Of a DNA stretch of 64,000 bases, positions 27,801 through 37,597 are shown piece by piece. The DNA is from Streptomyces sp. NRRL S-244 (GTDB lineage Bacteria; Actinomycetota; Actinomycetes; Streptomycetales; Streptomycetaceae): the NCBI RefSeq assembly GCF_000717915.1, contig NZ_JOCX01000022.1, positions 31,979 through 95,978 of the forward strand. Reading direction: 5' to 3'. How positions within the stretch are numbered: the first letter of the stretch is position 1; each line of letters begins with the position of its first letter. The position numbers and the translations under genes were made by a program. The notes below the pieces were generated by a model. It did not search any database. It was not told the DNA's origin and was given only the letters and a program-made list of their open reading frames with translations.

Positions 27801-28880
27801 CTACTTGGCCGAGGCCTTCTTCGCGGGCTTCGCCGCGGGCTTCGCGGCCGGGGCCCCGGCCTTGGCCGGTGCGGCCTCGCCCGGTGCGGCCTCGCCCGGT
27901 GCGGCCTCAGCCGGTGCGGCCTCAGCCTTGCCCGGAGCGGCGACCGCAGGCGCCGCCGCGGCCAGCTTGGCCACGCCGAACTTCAGCGCCGCCTCGTACG
28001 TGTTGTCCGGGTCCAGCCGACGCAGCTCCTCCGCCAGGAGCTCGGCCGTGTCCCGGCGCTTGAGCGCCACCGCACGGTCGGGCTGCCCCGGCATGCACAG
28101 CGTCGCCAGAGAGCCGTCCGCCCGGTCCAGGACGATGTCCCCGTCCTTGGTCTCCAGCCGGACCGAGGTCAGGCCAGGACCGGCCGAGGTCGTACGCCGG
28201 ACGGGCACCTGGAGGCGGTCCGCCAGCCACATGGCCAGCAGCTCGCAGCTCGGGTTCTCGTCCTCGCCCTCGACGACCACCGAAGCGACCTTGACGGACT
28301 GCTGGTCCAGCGCGGCGGCCAGCATCGAGCGCCACGGCGTGATCCGGGTCCAGGACAGGTCCGTGTCACCCGGGGCGTAGGCCGCGGCCCGCTGCCCGAG
28401 CCCCTGCTCCGGGTTCTCGCAGGCGTACGTGTCCGAGATCCGGCGCTGCCCGAGCGCACCCAGCGGATCGCCCGCCAGGTCCGACGGGGCACCGTCCGGC
28501 CACCAGACCACGACGGGCGCGTCCGGCAGGAGGAGCGGGAGAACCACGGACTGGGCGTGGTCGACCAGTTCACCGTGAAGGCGGAGCACCACCGTCTCAC
28601 CGGTGCCGGCGTCCGCCCCGACGCGGACTTCCGCGTCGAGACGGGCGTCGCGGCGGCTGCGCGGCGAGCGGCTGACCCGCTTGATGACGACGACGATCCG
28701 CGAAGGGTGTTCGTGGGACGCGTCGTTCGCCGACTTGAGCGCGTCGTACGCGTTCTCTTCGTCGGTCACGATCACCAGCGTGAGGACCATGCCGATGGCC
28801 GGCGTGCCGATGTCCCGGCGCGCCTGCACCAACGCGGCGTTGATCTTGCTGGAGGTGGTCTCCGTGAGGTCGATCTTCAT
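27801..28880 (-). CDS. opcA: Glucose-6-phosphate dehydrogenase assembly protein OpcA
   Basis: OpcA is needed for active glucose-6-phosphate dehydrogenase in cyanobacteria and actinobacteria. The 359-residue protein has the family core (MKIDLTETTSSKINAALVQAR, VLPLLLPDAPVVVWWPDGAP, SWTRITPWRSMLAAALDQ). It is longer than most members because of a ~50-residue Ala/Pro/Glu/Lys tail, partly made of 15-bp tandem repeats and ending KPAAKPAKKASAK. Its start overlaps the zwf stop by 4 bp, so it is translationally coupled to its partner enzyme. Confidence 0.95.
   Translation of the reverse strand: MKIDLTETTSSKINAALVQARRDIGTPAIGMVLTLVIVTDEENAYDALKSANDASHEHPSRIVVVIKRVSRSPRSRRDARLDAEVRVGADAGTGETVVLRLHGELVDHAQSVVLPLLLPDAPVVVWWPDGAPSDLAGDPLGALGQRRISDTYACENPEQGLGQRAAAYAPGDTDLSWTRITPWRSMLAAALDQQSVKVASVVVEGEDENPSCELLAMWLADRLQVPVRRTTSAGPGLTSVRLETKDGDIVLDRADGSLATLCMPGQPDRAVALKRRDTAELLAEELRRLDPDNTYEAALKFGVAKLAAAAPAVAAPGKAEAAPAEAAPGEAAPGEAAPAKAGAPAAKPAAKPAKKASAK
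27866..27925. repeat. Four 15-bp in-frame tandem repeats in the opcA tail
   Basis: Four copies of CCGGTGCGGCCTCGC (the last two end CAG) encode Glu/Ala/Pro/Gly five-residue repeats in the C-terminal tail of OpcA. Confidence 0.85.
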
Positions 28881-30403
28881 GGCCGGCGCCAGCTCCGTCC
28901 GTCTCGTGCGAGCATCTCGTCCGCCTCGACCGGGCCCCAGGTTCCCGCCGGGTACTGCGCGGGCTTGCCGTGCTTGTCCCAGTACTCCTCGATCGGGTCG
29001 AGGATGTTCCAGGACAGCTCGACCTCCTGGTGGCGCGGGAAGAGGTTCGCGTCACCCAGCAGGACGTCGAGGATCAGCCGCTCGTACGCCTCGGGGCTCG
29101 ACTCCGTGAAGGACTCGCCGTACGCGAAGTCCATCGTCACGTCCCGGACCTCCATGGAGGTGCCCGGAACCTTGGAGCCGAAGCGCACCGTCACGCCCTC
29201 GTCCGGCTGGACCCGGATGACCAGGGCGTTCTGCCCCAGCTCCTCGGTCGCGCCCGACTCGAACGGCAGGTACGGGGCCCGCTTGAAGACGACCGCGATC
29301 TCGGTCACCCGGCGGCCCAGGCGCTTGCCGGTCCGCAGGTAGAACGGGACGCCCGCCCAGCGGCGGTTGTTGATCTCCAGGCGGATGGCCGCGTAGGTGT
29401 CGGTCTTCGACTTGGGGTCGATGCCGTCCTCTTCGAGGTACCCGACGACCTTCTCGCCGCCCTGCCACGCCGCCGAGTACTGGCCGCGCACGGTGTGCTT
29501 GCCCAGGTCCTCGGGGAGCTCGACGGCCGTGAGGACCTTGAGCTTCTCCGCCACCAGCGCCTTGGGGTGGAAGGAGCCGGGCTCCTCCATCGCGGTCAGC
29601 GCGAGCAGCTGCAGCAGGTGGTTCTGGATGACGTCGCGGGCCGCGCCGATGCCGTCGTAGTACCCGGCCCGGCCGCCGATGCCGATGTCCTCGGCCATGG
29701 TGATCTGCACGTGGTCGACGTACGACCGGTTCCAGATCGGCTCGAACATCGTGTTGGCGAAGCGGAGCGCCAGGATGTTCTGGACGGTCTCCTTGCCGAG
29801 GTAGTGGTCGATCCGGAAGACCTCGTCCCGCGGGAAGACCTCGTGGACGACCTTGTTGAGCTCCTCGGCGCTCTTCAGGTCGTGCCCGAAGGGCTTCTCG
29901 ATGACGGCACGCCGCCAGGAGCCCTCCTTCTGGGCCAGCCCGTGGTTCTTGAGCTGCTGGACCACCTTGGGGAAGAACTTCGGCGGCACGGACAGGTAGA
30001 AGGCGAAGTTGCCGCCCGTGCCCTGCGCCTTGTCCAGGTCGTCGATCGTGGACTTCAGGGTCTCGAACGCCGCGTCGTCGTCGAAATCGCCCTGCACGAA
30101 GCGGCAGCCCTGCACCAGCTGCTGCCAGACCTCCTCCCGGAAGGGGGTGCGCGAGTGCTGCTTGACGGCCTCGTACACCTCCTGGGCGAAGTCCTCGTGC
30201 TCCCATTCACGGCGGGCGAAGCCGATCAGCGAGAAGCCCGGCGGCAGCAGCCCCCGGTTCGCCAGGTCGTAGATGGCGGGCATCAGCTTCTTGCGCGACA
30301 GGTCACCCGTAACGCCGAAAATGACCAGGCCGGACGGCCCCGCGATGCGCGGGAGCCGCCGGTCCTGTGCGTCACGAAGCGGGTTCGCTCCGTTCACAGA
30401 CAA
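28877..30403 (-). CDS. zwf: Glucose-6-phosphate 1-dehydrogenase
   Basis: This is the first enzyme of the oxidative pentose phosphate pathway, producing NADPH. The 508-residue protein has the nucleotide motif VIFGVTGDLSRKKL, EKPFGHDL, the active-site signature RIDHYLGKETVQN and the C-terminal WNILDPIEEYW. The TTG at 30403 is used because GGAGG lies nine bases upstream inside the end of tal; a GTG two codons later is also possible. It begins five bases after tal and overlaps opcA by four, so tal-zwf-opcA is tightly coupled. Confidence 0.97.
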   Translation of the reverse strand: MSVNGANPLRDAQDRRLPRIAGPSGLVIFGVTGDLSRKKLMPAIYDLANRGLLPPGFSLIGFARREWEHEDFAQEVYEAVKQHSRTPFREEVWQQLVQGCRFVQGDFDDDAAFETLKSTIDDLDKAQGTGGNFAFYLSVPPKFFPKVVQQLKNHGLAQKEGSWRRAVIEKPFGHDLKSAEELNKVVHEVFPRDEVFRIDHYLGKETVQNILALRFANTMFEPIWNRSYVDHVQITMAEDIGIGGRAGYYDGIGAARDVIQNHLLQLLALTAMEEPGSFHPKALVAEKLKVLTAVELPEDLGKHTVRGQYSAAWQGGEKVVGYLEEDGIDPKSKTDTYAAIRLEINNRRWAGVPFYLRTGKRLGRRVTEIAVVFKRAPYLPFESGATEELGQNALVIRVQPDEGVTVRFGSKVPGTSMEVRDVTMDFAYGESFTESSPEAYERLILDVLLGDANLFPRHQEVELSWNILDPIEEYWDKHGKPAQYPAGTWGPVEADEMLARDGRSWRRP

Positions 30404-30408
30404 AGTGT

Positions 30409-31527
30409 TCAGGCCTCCGTGGGGGCAAGGCGCTCGAGCTCCGCCTCGGTGGACTTCAGCAGGTCGTTCCAGGACGCCTCGAACTTCTCGACGCCCTCGT
30501 CTTCGAGCAGCTGCACCACATCGTCGTACGAGATGCCCAGCTTCGCGACCGCGTCGAGCTCGGCGCGGGACTGGTCGTACGTGGCGCGCACGGTGTCACC
30601 CGTGATCTCACCGTGGTCGGCCGTGGCCTCCAGGGTGGCCTCCGGCATGGTGTTCACCGTGTTCGGGGCGACCAGGTCGACCACGTACAGGGTGTCCTTG
30701 TACGCCGGGTCCTTGACGCCCGTCGAGGCCCACAGCGCACGCTGCTTGTTGGCGCCGACGCGCTCCAGGGCGTTCCACCGGTCGGAGGCGAACAGCTCTT
30801 CGTAGGCCTCGTAGGCCAGACGGGCGTTGGCGAGGGCCGCCTTGCCCTTCAGGGCCTTCGCCTCGTCGGTGCCGACGGCGTCCAGGCGCTTGTCGATCTC
30901 GCTGTCCACGCGGGACACGAAGAAGGAGGCGACCGAGTGGATCAGGGAGAGGTCCAGGCCCGCGGCCTTGGCCTTCTCCAGACCCGCCAGGTACGCGTCC
31001 ATGACCTCGCGGTAGCGCTCCAGCGAGAAGATCAGCGTGACGTTGACGCTGATGCCCTTGCCGATGACCTCGGTGATCGCCGGCAGGCCGGCCTTGGTCG
31101 CCGGGATCTTGATCAGCGTGTTCGGGCGGTCCACCAGCCAGGCGAGCTGCTTGGCCTCGGCGATCGTCGCCGTGGTGTTGTGGGCCAGCCGCGGGTCGAC
31201 CTCGATGGAGACCCGGCCGTCCTGGCCGTCGGTGCGGTCGTAGACCGGGCGCAGGATGTCGGCGGCGTCGCGGACGTCCGCCGTCGTGATCATGCGGATG
31301 GCCTCGTCGACGGTGACCTTGCGGGCGGCGAGGTCGGCGAGCTGCTGCTCGTAGCCGTCACCGCTGCTGATCGCCTTCTGGAAGATCGACGGGTTGGTGG
31401 TGACACCGACCACGTGCGACTGGTCGATGAGCTCGGCCAGGTTGCCGGACGTGATGCGCTTGCGGGACAGGTCGTCCAGCCAGATCGCCACGCCCTCGTC
31501 GGAGAGGCGCTTGAGTGCGTCTGTCAT
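30409..31527 (-). CDS. tal: Transaldolase
   Basis: It transfers a dihydroxyacetone unit between sugar phosphates in the non-oxidative pentose phosphate pathway. The 372-residue TIM-barrel protein belongs to the longer actinobacterial type. It has [13 protein letters not shown] at the N-terminus, the Schiff-base lysine in [14 protein letters not shown] and [14 protein letters not shown]. It lies 34 bp downstream of tkt and 5 bp upstream of zwf on the same strand. Confidence 0.97.
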   Translation of the reverse strand: MTDALKRLSDEGVAIWLDDLSRKRITSGNLAELIDQSHVVGVTTNPSIFQKAISSGDGYEQQLADLAARKVTVDEAIRMITTADVRDAADILRPVYDRTDGQDGRVSIEVDPRLAHNTTATIAEAKQLAWLVDRPNTLIKIPATKAGLPAITEVIGKGISVNVTLIFSLERYREVMDAYLAGLEKAKAAGLDLSLIHSVASFFVSRVDSEIDKRLDAVGTDEAKALKGKAALANARLAYEAYEELFASDRWNALERVGANKQRALWASTGVKDPAYKDTLYVVDLVAPNTVNTMPEATLEATADHGEITGDTVRATYDQSRAELDAVAKLGISYDDVVQLLEDEGVEKFEASWNDLLKSTEAELERLAPTEA

Positions 31528-31561
31528 GGGAATTGCATCTCCTACTGGTCTTGTACGGGCG

Positions 31562-33664
31562 TCAGCGCGCGGCGGCGGCGATGGAGGCCTTGGCGGCGGC
31601 GGTCACGGCCTCGGGGGTGAAGCCGAACTCGCGGAAGAGCACCTTGGCGTCGGCGGAGGCGCCGAAGTGCTCCAGCGAGACGATCTGCCCGGCGTCGCCG
31701 ACGTAGCGGTGCCAGGTCAGGCCGACCCCGGCCTCGACCGCGACGCGCGCCTTGACGGACGGCGGCAGGACGCTGTCCTTGTACGCCTGGTCCTGCTCCT
31801 CGAACCACTCGACGGACGGCATCGAGACGACGCGGGCCGGGATGCCCTCGGCCTGCAGCGCCTCGCGCGCGGCGACGGCGAGCTGGACCTCGGAGCCGGT
31901 GCCGATGAGGACGACCTGCGCCGCTGCGCTCTGCCCCTCGGGGCCCGTCGCCTCGAAGAGCACGTACCCGCCCTTGGCGGCGTCCTCGTTGCGCTCGTAC
32001 GTCGGCACGCCCTGGCGGGTCAGCGCCAGACCGTGCGGGGCGCCCTTGCCGAACACCTTGGTGTGGCGGCGCAGGATCTCGCGCCAGGCGATGACGGTCT
32101 CGTTCGCGTCGGCCGGGCGGACCACGTTCAGGCCCGGGATGGCGCGCAGCGAGGCGAGGTGCTCGATCGGCTGGTGCGTCGGGCCGTCCTCGCCGAGACC
32201 GATGGAGTCGTGCGTCCACACGTACGTCACCGGCACGTGCATCAGCGCGGACAGGCGGACGGCGTTGCGCATGTAGTCGGAGAACACCAGGAAGGTGCCG
32301 CCGTAGATGCGGGTGTGGCCGTGCAGCGCGATGCCGTTCATGGTCGCGGCCATGGCGTGCTCGCGGATGCCGAAGTGGACGGTGCGGCCGTACGGGTCGG
32401 CCTCCGGCAGCGGGTTGCCCTTCGGGAGGAAGGACGAGTGCTTGTCGATCGTGGTGTTGTTGGAGCCGGCCAGGTCGGCCGAACCGCCCCACAGCTCCGG
32501 GATGACCGAACCGAGCGCCTCGAGGACCTTGCCGGAGGCCGCGCGGGTGGCGACGCCCTTGCCGGCCTCGAAGGCGGGGAGCTCGTCCTCCCAGCCGGCG
32601 GGCAGCTCGTTGGCGTTGATGCGGTCGAACTCGGCGGCGCGCTGCGGGTTCGCGGTGCGCCAGGCGGAGAAGTCCTTCTCCCAGGCGGCCTTGGCCTCGC
32701 GGCCGCGGTCCAGCGCCTTGCGGGTGTGCGCGAGGACCTCGGCGGAGACGTCGAAGCTCTTCTCCGGGTCGAAGCCGAGGACGCGCTTGGTGGCGGCGAC
32801 CTCGTCGTCACCGAGGGCCGAGCCGTGCGAGGCCTCGGTGCCCTGGGCGTGCGGGGCCGGCCAGGCGATGATCGAGCGCATCGCGATGAAGGACGGGCGT
32901 CCGGTCTCGGCCTTGGCCGCGGCCAGGGCCTCGAACAGCGCCTTCGGGTCGAGGTCGCCGTTCGGCTGCTGGGCGACGCGCTGGACGTGCCAGCCGTACG
33001 CCTCGTAGCGCTTGAGGGTGTCCTCGGAGACGGCCGTCTCCGTGTCGCCCTCGATGGAGATGTGGTTGTCGTCCCACAGCAGCACCAGGTTGCCGAGCTT
33101 CTGGTGGCCGGCCAGGGCGGACGCCTCGTGGGAGATGCCCTCCTGGAGGCAGCCGTCGCCCGCGATCGCGTAGACCATGTGGTCGAACGGGGAGCCGCCC
33201 TGGGCGGCCTCCGGGTCGAACAGGCCGCGCTCGTAGCGGGCGGCCATGGCCATGCCCACCGCGTTGGCGATGCCCTGGCCCAGCGGGCCGGTGGTGGTCT
33301 CGACGCCGGCCGTGTGGCCGTACTCCGGGTGGCCGGGGGTCTTGGAGCCCCAGGTGCGGAAGGCCTCGAGGTCGGCGAGCTCCAGGCCGAAGCCGCCGAG
33401 GTAGAGCTGGGTGTAAAGAGTGAGGGACGAGTGCCCCGCGGAAAGCACGAAACGGTCGCGGCCCACCCACTCGGGGTCCGCCGGGTCGTGCCGCATCACC
33501 TTCTGGAAGAGGGTGTACGCGGCGGGGGCCAGGCTCATCGCCGTACCGGGGTGGCCGTTACCCACCTTCTGGACGGCGTCGGCGGCCAGGATGCGGGCGG
33601 TGTCGACGGCCCGCTGGTCGAGATCGGTCCAGTCGAGCTCTGTGGTCGTCGGCTTGGTGCTCAC
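31562..33664 (-). CDS. tkt: Transketolase
   Basis: This thiamine-diphosphate enzyme moves two-carbon units between sugar phosphates. The 700-residue protein has [13 protein letters not shown] near the N-terminus, the ThDP/Mg motif [13 protein letters not shown] with the downstream WDDNHIS, the transketolase signature 2 in [13 protein letters not shown], and a C-terminal domain ([17 protein letters not shown]). The start is GTG. It is the first gene of the reverse tkt-tal-zwf-opcA-pgl run and is divergent from ctaB. Confidence 0.97.
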   Translation of the reverse strand: MSTKPTTTELDWTDLDQRAVDTARILAADAVQKVGNGHPGTAMSLAPAAYTLFQKVMRHDPADPEWVGRDRFVLSAGHSSLTLYTQLYLGGFGLELADLEAFRTWGSKTPGHPEYGHTAGVETTTGPLGQGIANAVGMAMAARYERGLFDPEAAQGGSPFDHMVYAIAGDGCLQEGISHEASALAGHQKLGNLVLLWDDNHISIEGDTETAVSEDTLKRYEAYGWHVQRVAQQPNGDLDPKALFEALAAAKAETGRPSFIAMRSIIAWPAPHAQGTEASHGSALGDDEVAATKRVLGFDPEKSFDVSAEVLAHTRKALDRGREAKAAWEKDFSAWRTANPQRAAEFDRINANELPAGWEDELPAFEAGKGVATRAASGKVLEALGSVIPELWGGSADLAGSNNTTIDKHSSFLPKGNPLPEADPYGRTVHFGIREHAMAATMNGIALHGHTRIYGGTFLVFSDYMRNAVRLSALMHVPVTYVWTHDSIGLGEDGPTHQPIEHLASLRAIPGLNVVRPADANETVIAWREILRRHTKVFGKGAPHGLALTRQGVPTYERNEDAAKGGYVLFEATGPEGQSAAAQVVLIGTGSEVQLAVAAREALQAEGIPARVVSMPSVEWFEEQDQAYKDSVLPPSVKARVAVEAGVGLTWHRYVGDAGQIVSLEHFGASADAKVLFREFGFTPEAVTAAAKASIAAAAR

Positions 33665-33848
33665 CGTGGGTCAGGGCTCCTCTCCACATGTCTGTTACCC
33701 GGTGACGAACGGTGCACCGGCGCGATTCCGAGCCTACCCCCGTGACGGCGTGCAGCTATTCGAGTGCCCGCAGTCCGTCATGACGTCGGCGGCTCCGATC
33801 GGACCAACACGAGGCGACCCCCGCGCGGGGCGACGTAAGTGCAACGTC

Positions 33849-33854
33849 TAGAGT
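33849..33854 (+). promoter_or_regulatory. ctaB: Candidate -10 element of ctaB (TAGAGT)
   Basis: TAGAGT lies 71 bp before the ctaB start, in the 261-bp tkt/ctaB divergent region. A 12-bp palindrome CCCCGCGCGGGG (33819-33830) lies 18 bp upstream of it. No clear -35 is seen. Confidence 0.3.
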
Positions 33855-33925
33855 GGCGTGGTACGTGCGAGCCTTCAGCGGACCTTTATGTCCGGAGCTT
33901 GCTGGTTTCTCTGTCAGGGGTGTGC

Positions 33926-34867
33926 GTGACGGCCGTCGAATCCCGTCCAGCGGGGGTGCTCGGGACGAGCCCCGGTCACCGGCCGTTCGGGGCCCGGGTC
34001 ATGGCTTTCGTGGCTTTGACCAAGCCGCGGATCATCGAACTTCTGCTGATCACCACAGTGCCGGTGATGTTCCTCGCCGAACAGGGCGTGCCGTCACTGT
34101 GGCTGGTCCTCGCCACCTGCTTCGGCGGGTACTTGTCCGCGGGCGGCGCCAACGCGCTGAACATGTACATCGACCGCGACATCGACGCGCTGATGGACCG
34201 CACCGCGCAGCGGCCGCTGGTCACCGGCATGGTGAGCCCGCGCGAGTGCCTGGCCTTCGGCATCACGCTCGCGGTGGTCTCCACCCTGTTCTTCGGGCTG
34301 CTCGTCAACTGGCTGTCGGCGGCGCTCGCCCTCGGGGCGCTCCTCTTCTACGTCGTCGTCTACACGATGCTGCTGAAGCGGCGCACCGCGCAGAACATCG
34401 TCTGGGGCGGCATCGCGGGCTGCATGCCGGTGCTCATCGGCTGGTCCGCCGTCAAGAACGAGGTCTCCTGGGCCGCCGTCATCCTCTTCCTCGTCATCTT
34501 CTTCTGGACGCCGCCGCACTACTGGCCGCTGTCCATGAAGGTGAAGGAGGACTACGCGCGCGTCGGCGTGCCGATGCTGCCGGTCGTGGCGGGCAACAGG
34601 GCCGTGGCGCGCCAGATCGTCATCTACAGCTGGGTGATGGTGGCGGTCTCGCTGCTGCTGACCCCGCTGGGGTACACCGGCTGGTTCTACACCGCGGTCG
34701 CGCTGGCGGCCGGCGGCTGGTGGCTGTGGGAGGCGCACGCGCTGCACGCGCGGGCCAAGTCGGGCGTGACGGGCGCGAAGCTCAAGGAGATGCGCCTGTT
34801 CCACTGGTCGATCACGTACGTGTCGCTGCTGTTCGTGGCGGTGGCCGTGGATCCCTTCCTCCGCTGA
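33926..34867 (+). CDS. ctaB: Protoheme IX farnesyltransferase (heme O synthase)
   Basis: It attaches a farnesyl group to heme B, giving heme O for aa3-type cytochrome oxidase. The 313-residue integral membrane protein has the UbiA-type substrate motif [19 protein letters not shown] and the second loop [23 protein letters not shown], with about eight to nine hydrophobic helices. The GTG at 33926 follows AGGGG by five bases; upstream residues look non-coding. The heme A synthase gene lies 2.7 kb away, so the heme A pathway is split across this segment. Confidence 0.95.
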   Translation: MTAVESRPAGVLGTSPGHRPFGARVMAFVALTKPRIIELLLITTVPVMFLAEQGVPSLWLVLATCFGGYLSAGGANALNMYIDRDIDALMDRTAQRPLVTGMVSPRECLAFGITLAVVSTLFFGLLVNWLSAALALGALLFYVVVYTMLLKRRTAQNIVWGGIAGCMPVLIGWSAVKNEVSWAAVILFLVIFFWTPPHYWPLSMKVKEDYARVGVPMLPVVAGNRAVARQIVIYSWVMVAVSLLLTPLGYTGWFYTAVALAAGGWWLWEAHALHARAKSGVTGAKLKEMRLFHWSITYVSLLFVAVAVDPFLR

Positions 34868-34906
34868 CGCTTCCTCCGTTCATTACCCGCCGGTAGCATG
34901 CTGTCC

Positions 34907-35251
34907 ATGGCAGACACCACGGCGGACACCGCAGACAAGAAGCAGGACCGGAAGGCCGCGAAGCTGGCCCGGCAGATCGGCGCGTTCGCCCGGCACCACG
35001 GCGGCGCCGAGGGCCATCTCGCGCACATCGGCCAGGCCGGCACCCGGATCGTCCTCGTCGGCACGGACGGCGGCTGGGGCGACCTGGTGGCCCCGACCTA
35101 CGAGGTGGCCCGGCTGGCCACCGAGAAGGCCGGCCTGACCCTCCACGAGGAGTTCGACGGCGAGTTCGCCGCGCGTGTCAAGACCGGTCCGTACGAGTGG
35201 TCGCGGATGGCCGGCATCCAGCTCGGCGGGGCGGCGAACCCGGCGGCCTGA
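34907..35251 (+). CDS. Small conserved protein of unknown function
   Basis: The product is 114 residues. A charged Asp/Lys-rich start (ADTTADTADKKQDRKAAK) precedes a compact domain (GTRIVLVGTDGGWGDLVAPTYEVARLATEKAGLTLHEEFDGEF). No signal peptide, membrane helix or catalytic motif is visible, so it is likely cytoplasmic. I do not recognise a family; codon use and length argue that it is a real gene. The ATG at 34907 is used, with another ATG three codons earlier. It follows ctaB in the same direction after 39 bp and may be co-transcribed. Confidence 0.7.
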   Translation: MADTTADTADKKQDRKAAKLARQIGAFARHHGGAEGHLAHIGQAGTRIVLVGTDGGWGDLVAPTYEVARLATEKAGLTLHEEFDGEFAARVKTGPYEWSRMAGIQLGGAANPAA

Positions 35252-35370
35252 TCGCGGCGGCTGATCCCAGAGGTGGCCGCTCGGTCAACAGCGCGAGCAA
35301 CACCTCACACCCCGCTCACCCGTTAGGACGTGTGGAAGCCCCTTCCTCACGTCCGCAACGGGATGCCCGG

Positions 35371-36498
35371 ATGATCGAAACGCCGCCCCTGGTGGACCAG
35401 TACTGCCACGGAGTGCTCCGCACGGAGCTGGGCCTCGGCACCTTCGAGGCCCAGCTGATCCGCTCGGCCGGCCCGCCCGCCGCCGGGACCACCTTCTTCG
35501 ACACCCAGACCGGTTTCGCGGTGCGCCGCTGGTGCCCGCCGCTGCTCGGGCTGGAGCCGCACTGCGCCCCCGCCCGGTACCTGGCCCGGCGGCGCGAGCT
35601 CGGTGTGGTCGAGTCCGGACGCAGGCTGCTGCGTGGCTCGGGCGTCGCCGCCTATCTGGTCGACACGGGAGTGCCCGGCGACCTCACCGTCCCCAAGGAG
35701 CTGGCGCTCGCGGGGGACGCCGACGCCTTCGAGGTCGTACGGCTGGAGCTGCTGGCCGAACAGGCCGCCGACACCTCCGGCACGGTCGCGGCCTTCCTCG
35801 CCAACCTCGCCGGCGCCGTCCACCACGCCGCCGCGGCGGCGGTGGCCTTCACCTGCGGTGCGGACGCGGGGTACCCCGCCGTGCTCGGGCGGGACCCCGA
35901 GCCGCCCGGTCCGGGGGAGGTGCGCGGGGCGGCCGGCCGGTGGCTGGCCCGGCGCCCCAGGGGCGGGGCCGTACGGGATCCCGTACTCCTGCGCCACCTG
36001 CTGTGGAGCGCGGTGGCGACGGGGCTGCCGCTCCAGCTGCACACCGGGGCGGGCGCGGGGGAGCCGGGGCAGCGGCCGGAGCAGGCCGATCCGGCGCTGC
36101 TGACGGAGTTCGTACGGGCCACGGCGGGGCTCGGGACCCGGCTGGTGCTGCTCGGCGGATACCCGTACCACCGGCACGCCGCCCAGCTGGCGGCGGCCTT
36201 CCCGCACGTCCATGCCGATCTGGGCGCGGCGCTCGGGCAGAGCGGGGCGCGGGCGGCGGGGGTGCTCGCCGAGGTGCTGGAGCTGGCCCCCTTCGGGAAG
36301 CTGCTGTTCTCCAGCGGCGGGCGCCGGCTGCCCGAGCTGCACGCGGTGGGCGCCCTGGTGTTCCGGGAGGCGCTGGGCCGGGTGCTGGGCGGCTGGGTCG
36401 GCGAGGGCGCCTGGTCCTGGCGGGACGCGGAACGGGTGGCGGCCATGGTCGCGGCGGGCAATGCCCGCCGCGTCTACCGGCTGGACGAGCGCGGGTGA
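35371..36498 (+). CDS. Amidohydrolase-superfamily protein with altered metal ligands
   Basis: The 375-residue protein resembles the amidohydrolase-2 type barrel: VDQYCHGVLRTELGLGTFE near the start, PLQLHTGAGAGEP in the middle, TRLVLLGGYPYHRHAAQLAAAFPHVHADLG, and a C-terminal PELHAVGALVFREALGRVLGGWV. The usual HxH pair after strand 1 appears as YxH (Tyr-Cys-His), and the Asp expected in an SSD motif near the end is Gly (FSSGGRR). The site may therefore bind metal weakly or not at all. Substrate unknown. It converges on ctaA across a repeat-rich spacer. Confidence 0.7.
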   Translation: MIETPPLVDQYCHGVLRTELGLGTFEAQLIRSAGPPAAGTTFFDTQTGFAVRRWCPPLLGLEPHCAPARYLARRRELGVVESGRRLLRGSGVAAYLVDTGVPGDLTVPKELALAGDADAFEVVRLELLAEQAADTSGTVAAFLANLAGAVHHAAAAAVAFTCGADAGYPAVLGRDPEPPGPGEVRGAAGRWLARRPRGGAVRDPVLLRHLLWSAVATGLPLQLHTGAGAGEPGQRPEQADPALLTEFVRATAGLGTRLVLLGGYPYHRHAAQLAAAFPHVHADLGAALGQSGARAAGVLAEVLELAPFGKLLFSSGGRRLPELHAVGALVFREALGRVLGGWVGEGAWSWRDAERVAAMVAAGNARRVYRLDERG

Positions 36499-36511
36499 GC
36501 GGCGCGGCGGC

Positions 36512-36597
36512 GGGGGCCGAGCGGCCCGGGGCGGTGCCGAGCGGCGCGGGGGCGGGGCCGAGCCTCGCGGGGCCGGGGCCGAGCGGCGCCCGGCCCC
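36512..36597. repeat. Degenerate ~21-bp G-rich repeats with a terminal hairpin
   Basis: Four GCCGAGC-containing units recur at 20-21 bp steps (36516, 36536, 36557, 36578) in the spacer between the convergent amidohydrolase and ctaA genes. The G runs could form quadruplex structures. The last unit is built into the hairpin at 36569-36597. Confidence 0.6.
36569..36597. terminator. Bidirectional terminator amidohydrolase / ctaA
   Basis: A 9-bp perfect stem (GGGGCCGGG / CCCGGCCCC) extends through an inner GCC/GGC with one bulged base, and ends seven bases before the ctaA stop codon. Confidence 0.65.
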
Positions 36598-36603
36598 GGC
36601 GGC

Positions 36604-37563
36604 TCAGACGGCGGAGAGCTGCGGGTCGGCCTGCGCCGGGATCTCCGCCTGCGCCGCGGGCCGCTCCCGCAGGCTGAGCGCCACGCGGAGCACGGCGATC
36701 CACACCAGGCAGGAGCCGAGCATGTGGGCGGCGACCAGGGCCTCGGGCACGTGGGTGAAGTACTGGACGTAGCCGATGCCGCCCTGCGCGATCAGCACGA
36801 TCAGCAGGTCGCGGGCGCGGGCCCGGGTGTCGTCCGGCGCGTCGACCACGCGCAGCACCAGCCACATGGCCACGGCGAGCGCGCACACCACCCAGGCGGA
36901 GACCGCGTGGACGTGGGCGGTGGCCGCCCAGTCGAACGGCATCCGCTTGATCTCGCTGCGGTCGCCCGCGTGCGGACCGGAACCGGTGACCACGGTGCCC
37001 GCCGCGATCAGCACCAGGGTGGTCGCGATCAGGGCCCAGGAGAGCTTGCGCACCGGACCGGGGACGCGCGGCCGGGGAGCGCTGTCGCCCTCGCGGGTGC
37101 GCTGCCAGGTGACCGTGGTGACCGTGATCAGCGAGGTGGCGAGCAGGAAGTGCCCGGCCACGCTGTACGGGTTGAGCCCCGTCAGGACGGTGATGCCGCC
37201 GAGGACCGCGTTGCCCATCACGATGAAGAACTGGAGCCAGCCGAGCTTCGTCAGCGAACGGCGCCACGGCTTGGCCGCGCGGGCCGCAACGATGCACCAG
37301 CCAACGGCCGCGCAGAGCACGTACGTCAGCATGCGGTTGCCGAACTCGATGGCCCCGTGGAAACCCTGCGCCTGGGTCACGATCAGGCTGTCGTCCGTGC
37401 ACTTGGGCCAGGTGTCACAGCCGAGGCCGGATCCGGTCAGCCGTACCGCGCCGCCGGTGACGACGATGAGCACGCTCATGACGAGCGCGGCGAGCGCGGC
37501 CTGCCGGACGATCCGGGGTGCCGGGGTCCAGCGGTTGGCGATGTAAGCGAGAGGGGTCAACAC
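36604..37563 (-). CDS. ctaA: Heme A synthase (COX15/CtaA family)
   Basis: It oxidises heme O to heme A for aa3 oxidase. The 319-residue protein has eight hydrophobic helices. It carries the extracellular cysteine pair in SGLGCDTWPKC typical of Bacillus-type CtaA, heme-ligand histidines in FHGAIEFGNRM, in VAGHFLL and in ATAHVHAVSAWVV, and VAAHMLGSCLVW near the end. The GTG at 37563 (LTPLAYIANRW) is preferred; a TTG at 37593 would add ten residues. It lies immediately downstream of an uncharacterised gene, in a reverse run that begins with an ABC exporter. Confidence 0.95.
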   Translation of the reverse strand: MLTPLAYIANRWTPAPRIVRQAALAALVMSVLIVVTGGAVRLTGSGLGCDTWPKCTDDSLIVTQAQGFHGAIEFGNRMLTYVLCAAVGWCIVAARAAKPWRRSLTKLGWLQFFIVMGNAVLGGITVLTGLNPYSVAGHFLLATSLITVTTVTWQRTREGDSAPRPRVPGPVRKLSWALIATTLVLIAAGTVVTGSGPHAGDRSEIKRMPFDWAATAHVHAVSAWVVCALAVAMWLVLRVVDAPDDTRARARDLLIVLIAQGGIGYVQYFTHVPEALVAAHMLGSCLVWIAVLRVALSLRERPAAQAEIPAQADPQLSAV

Positions 37564-37597
37564 GGCCCTTATCGTACGCGGAGCCTTGTGCAAACTT

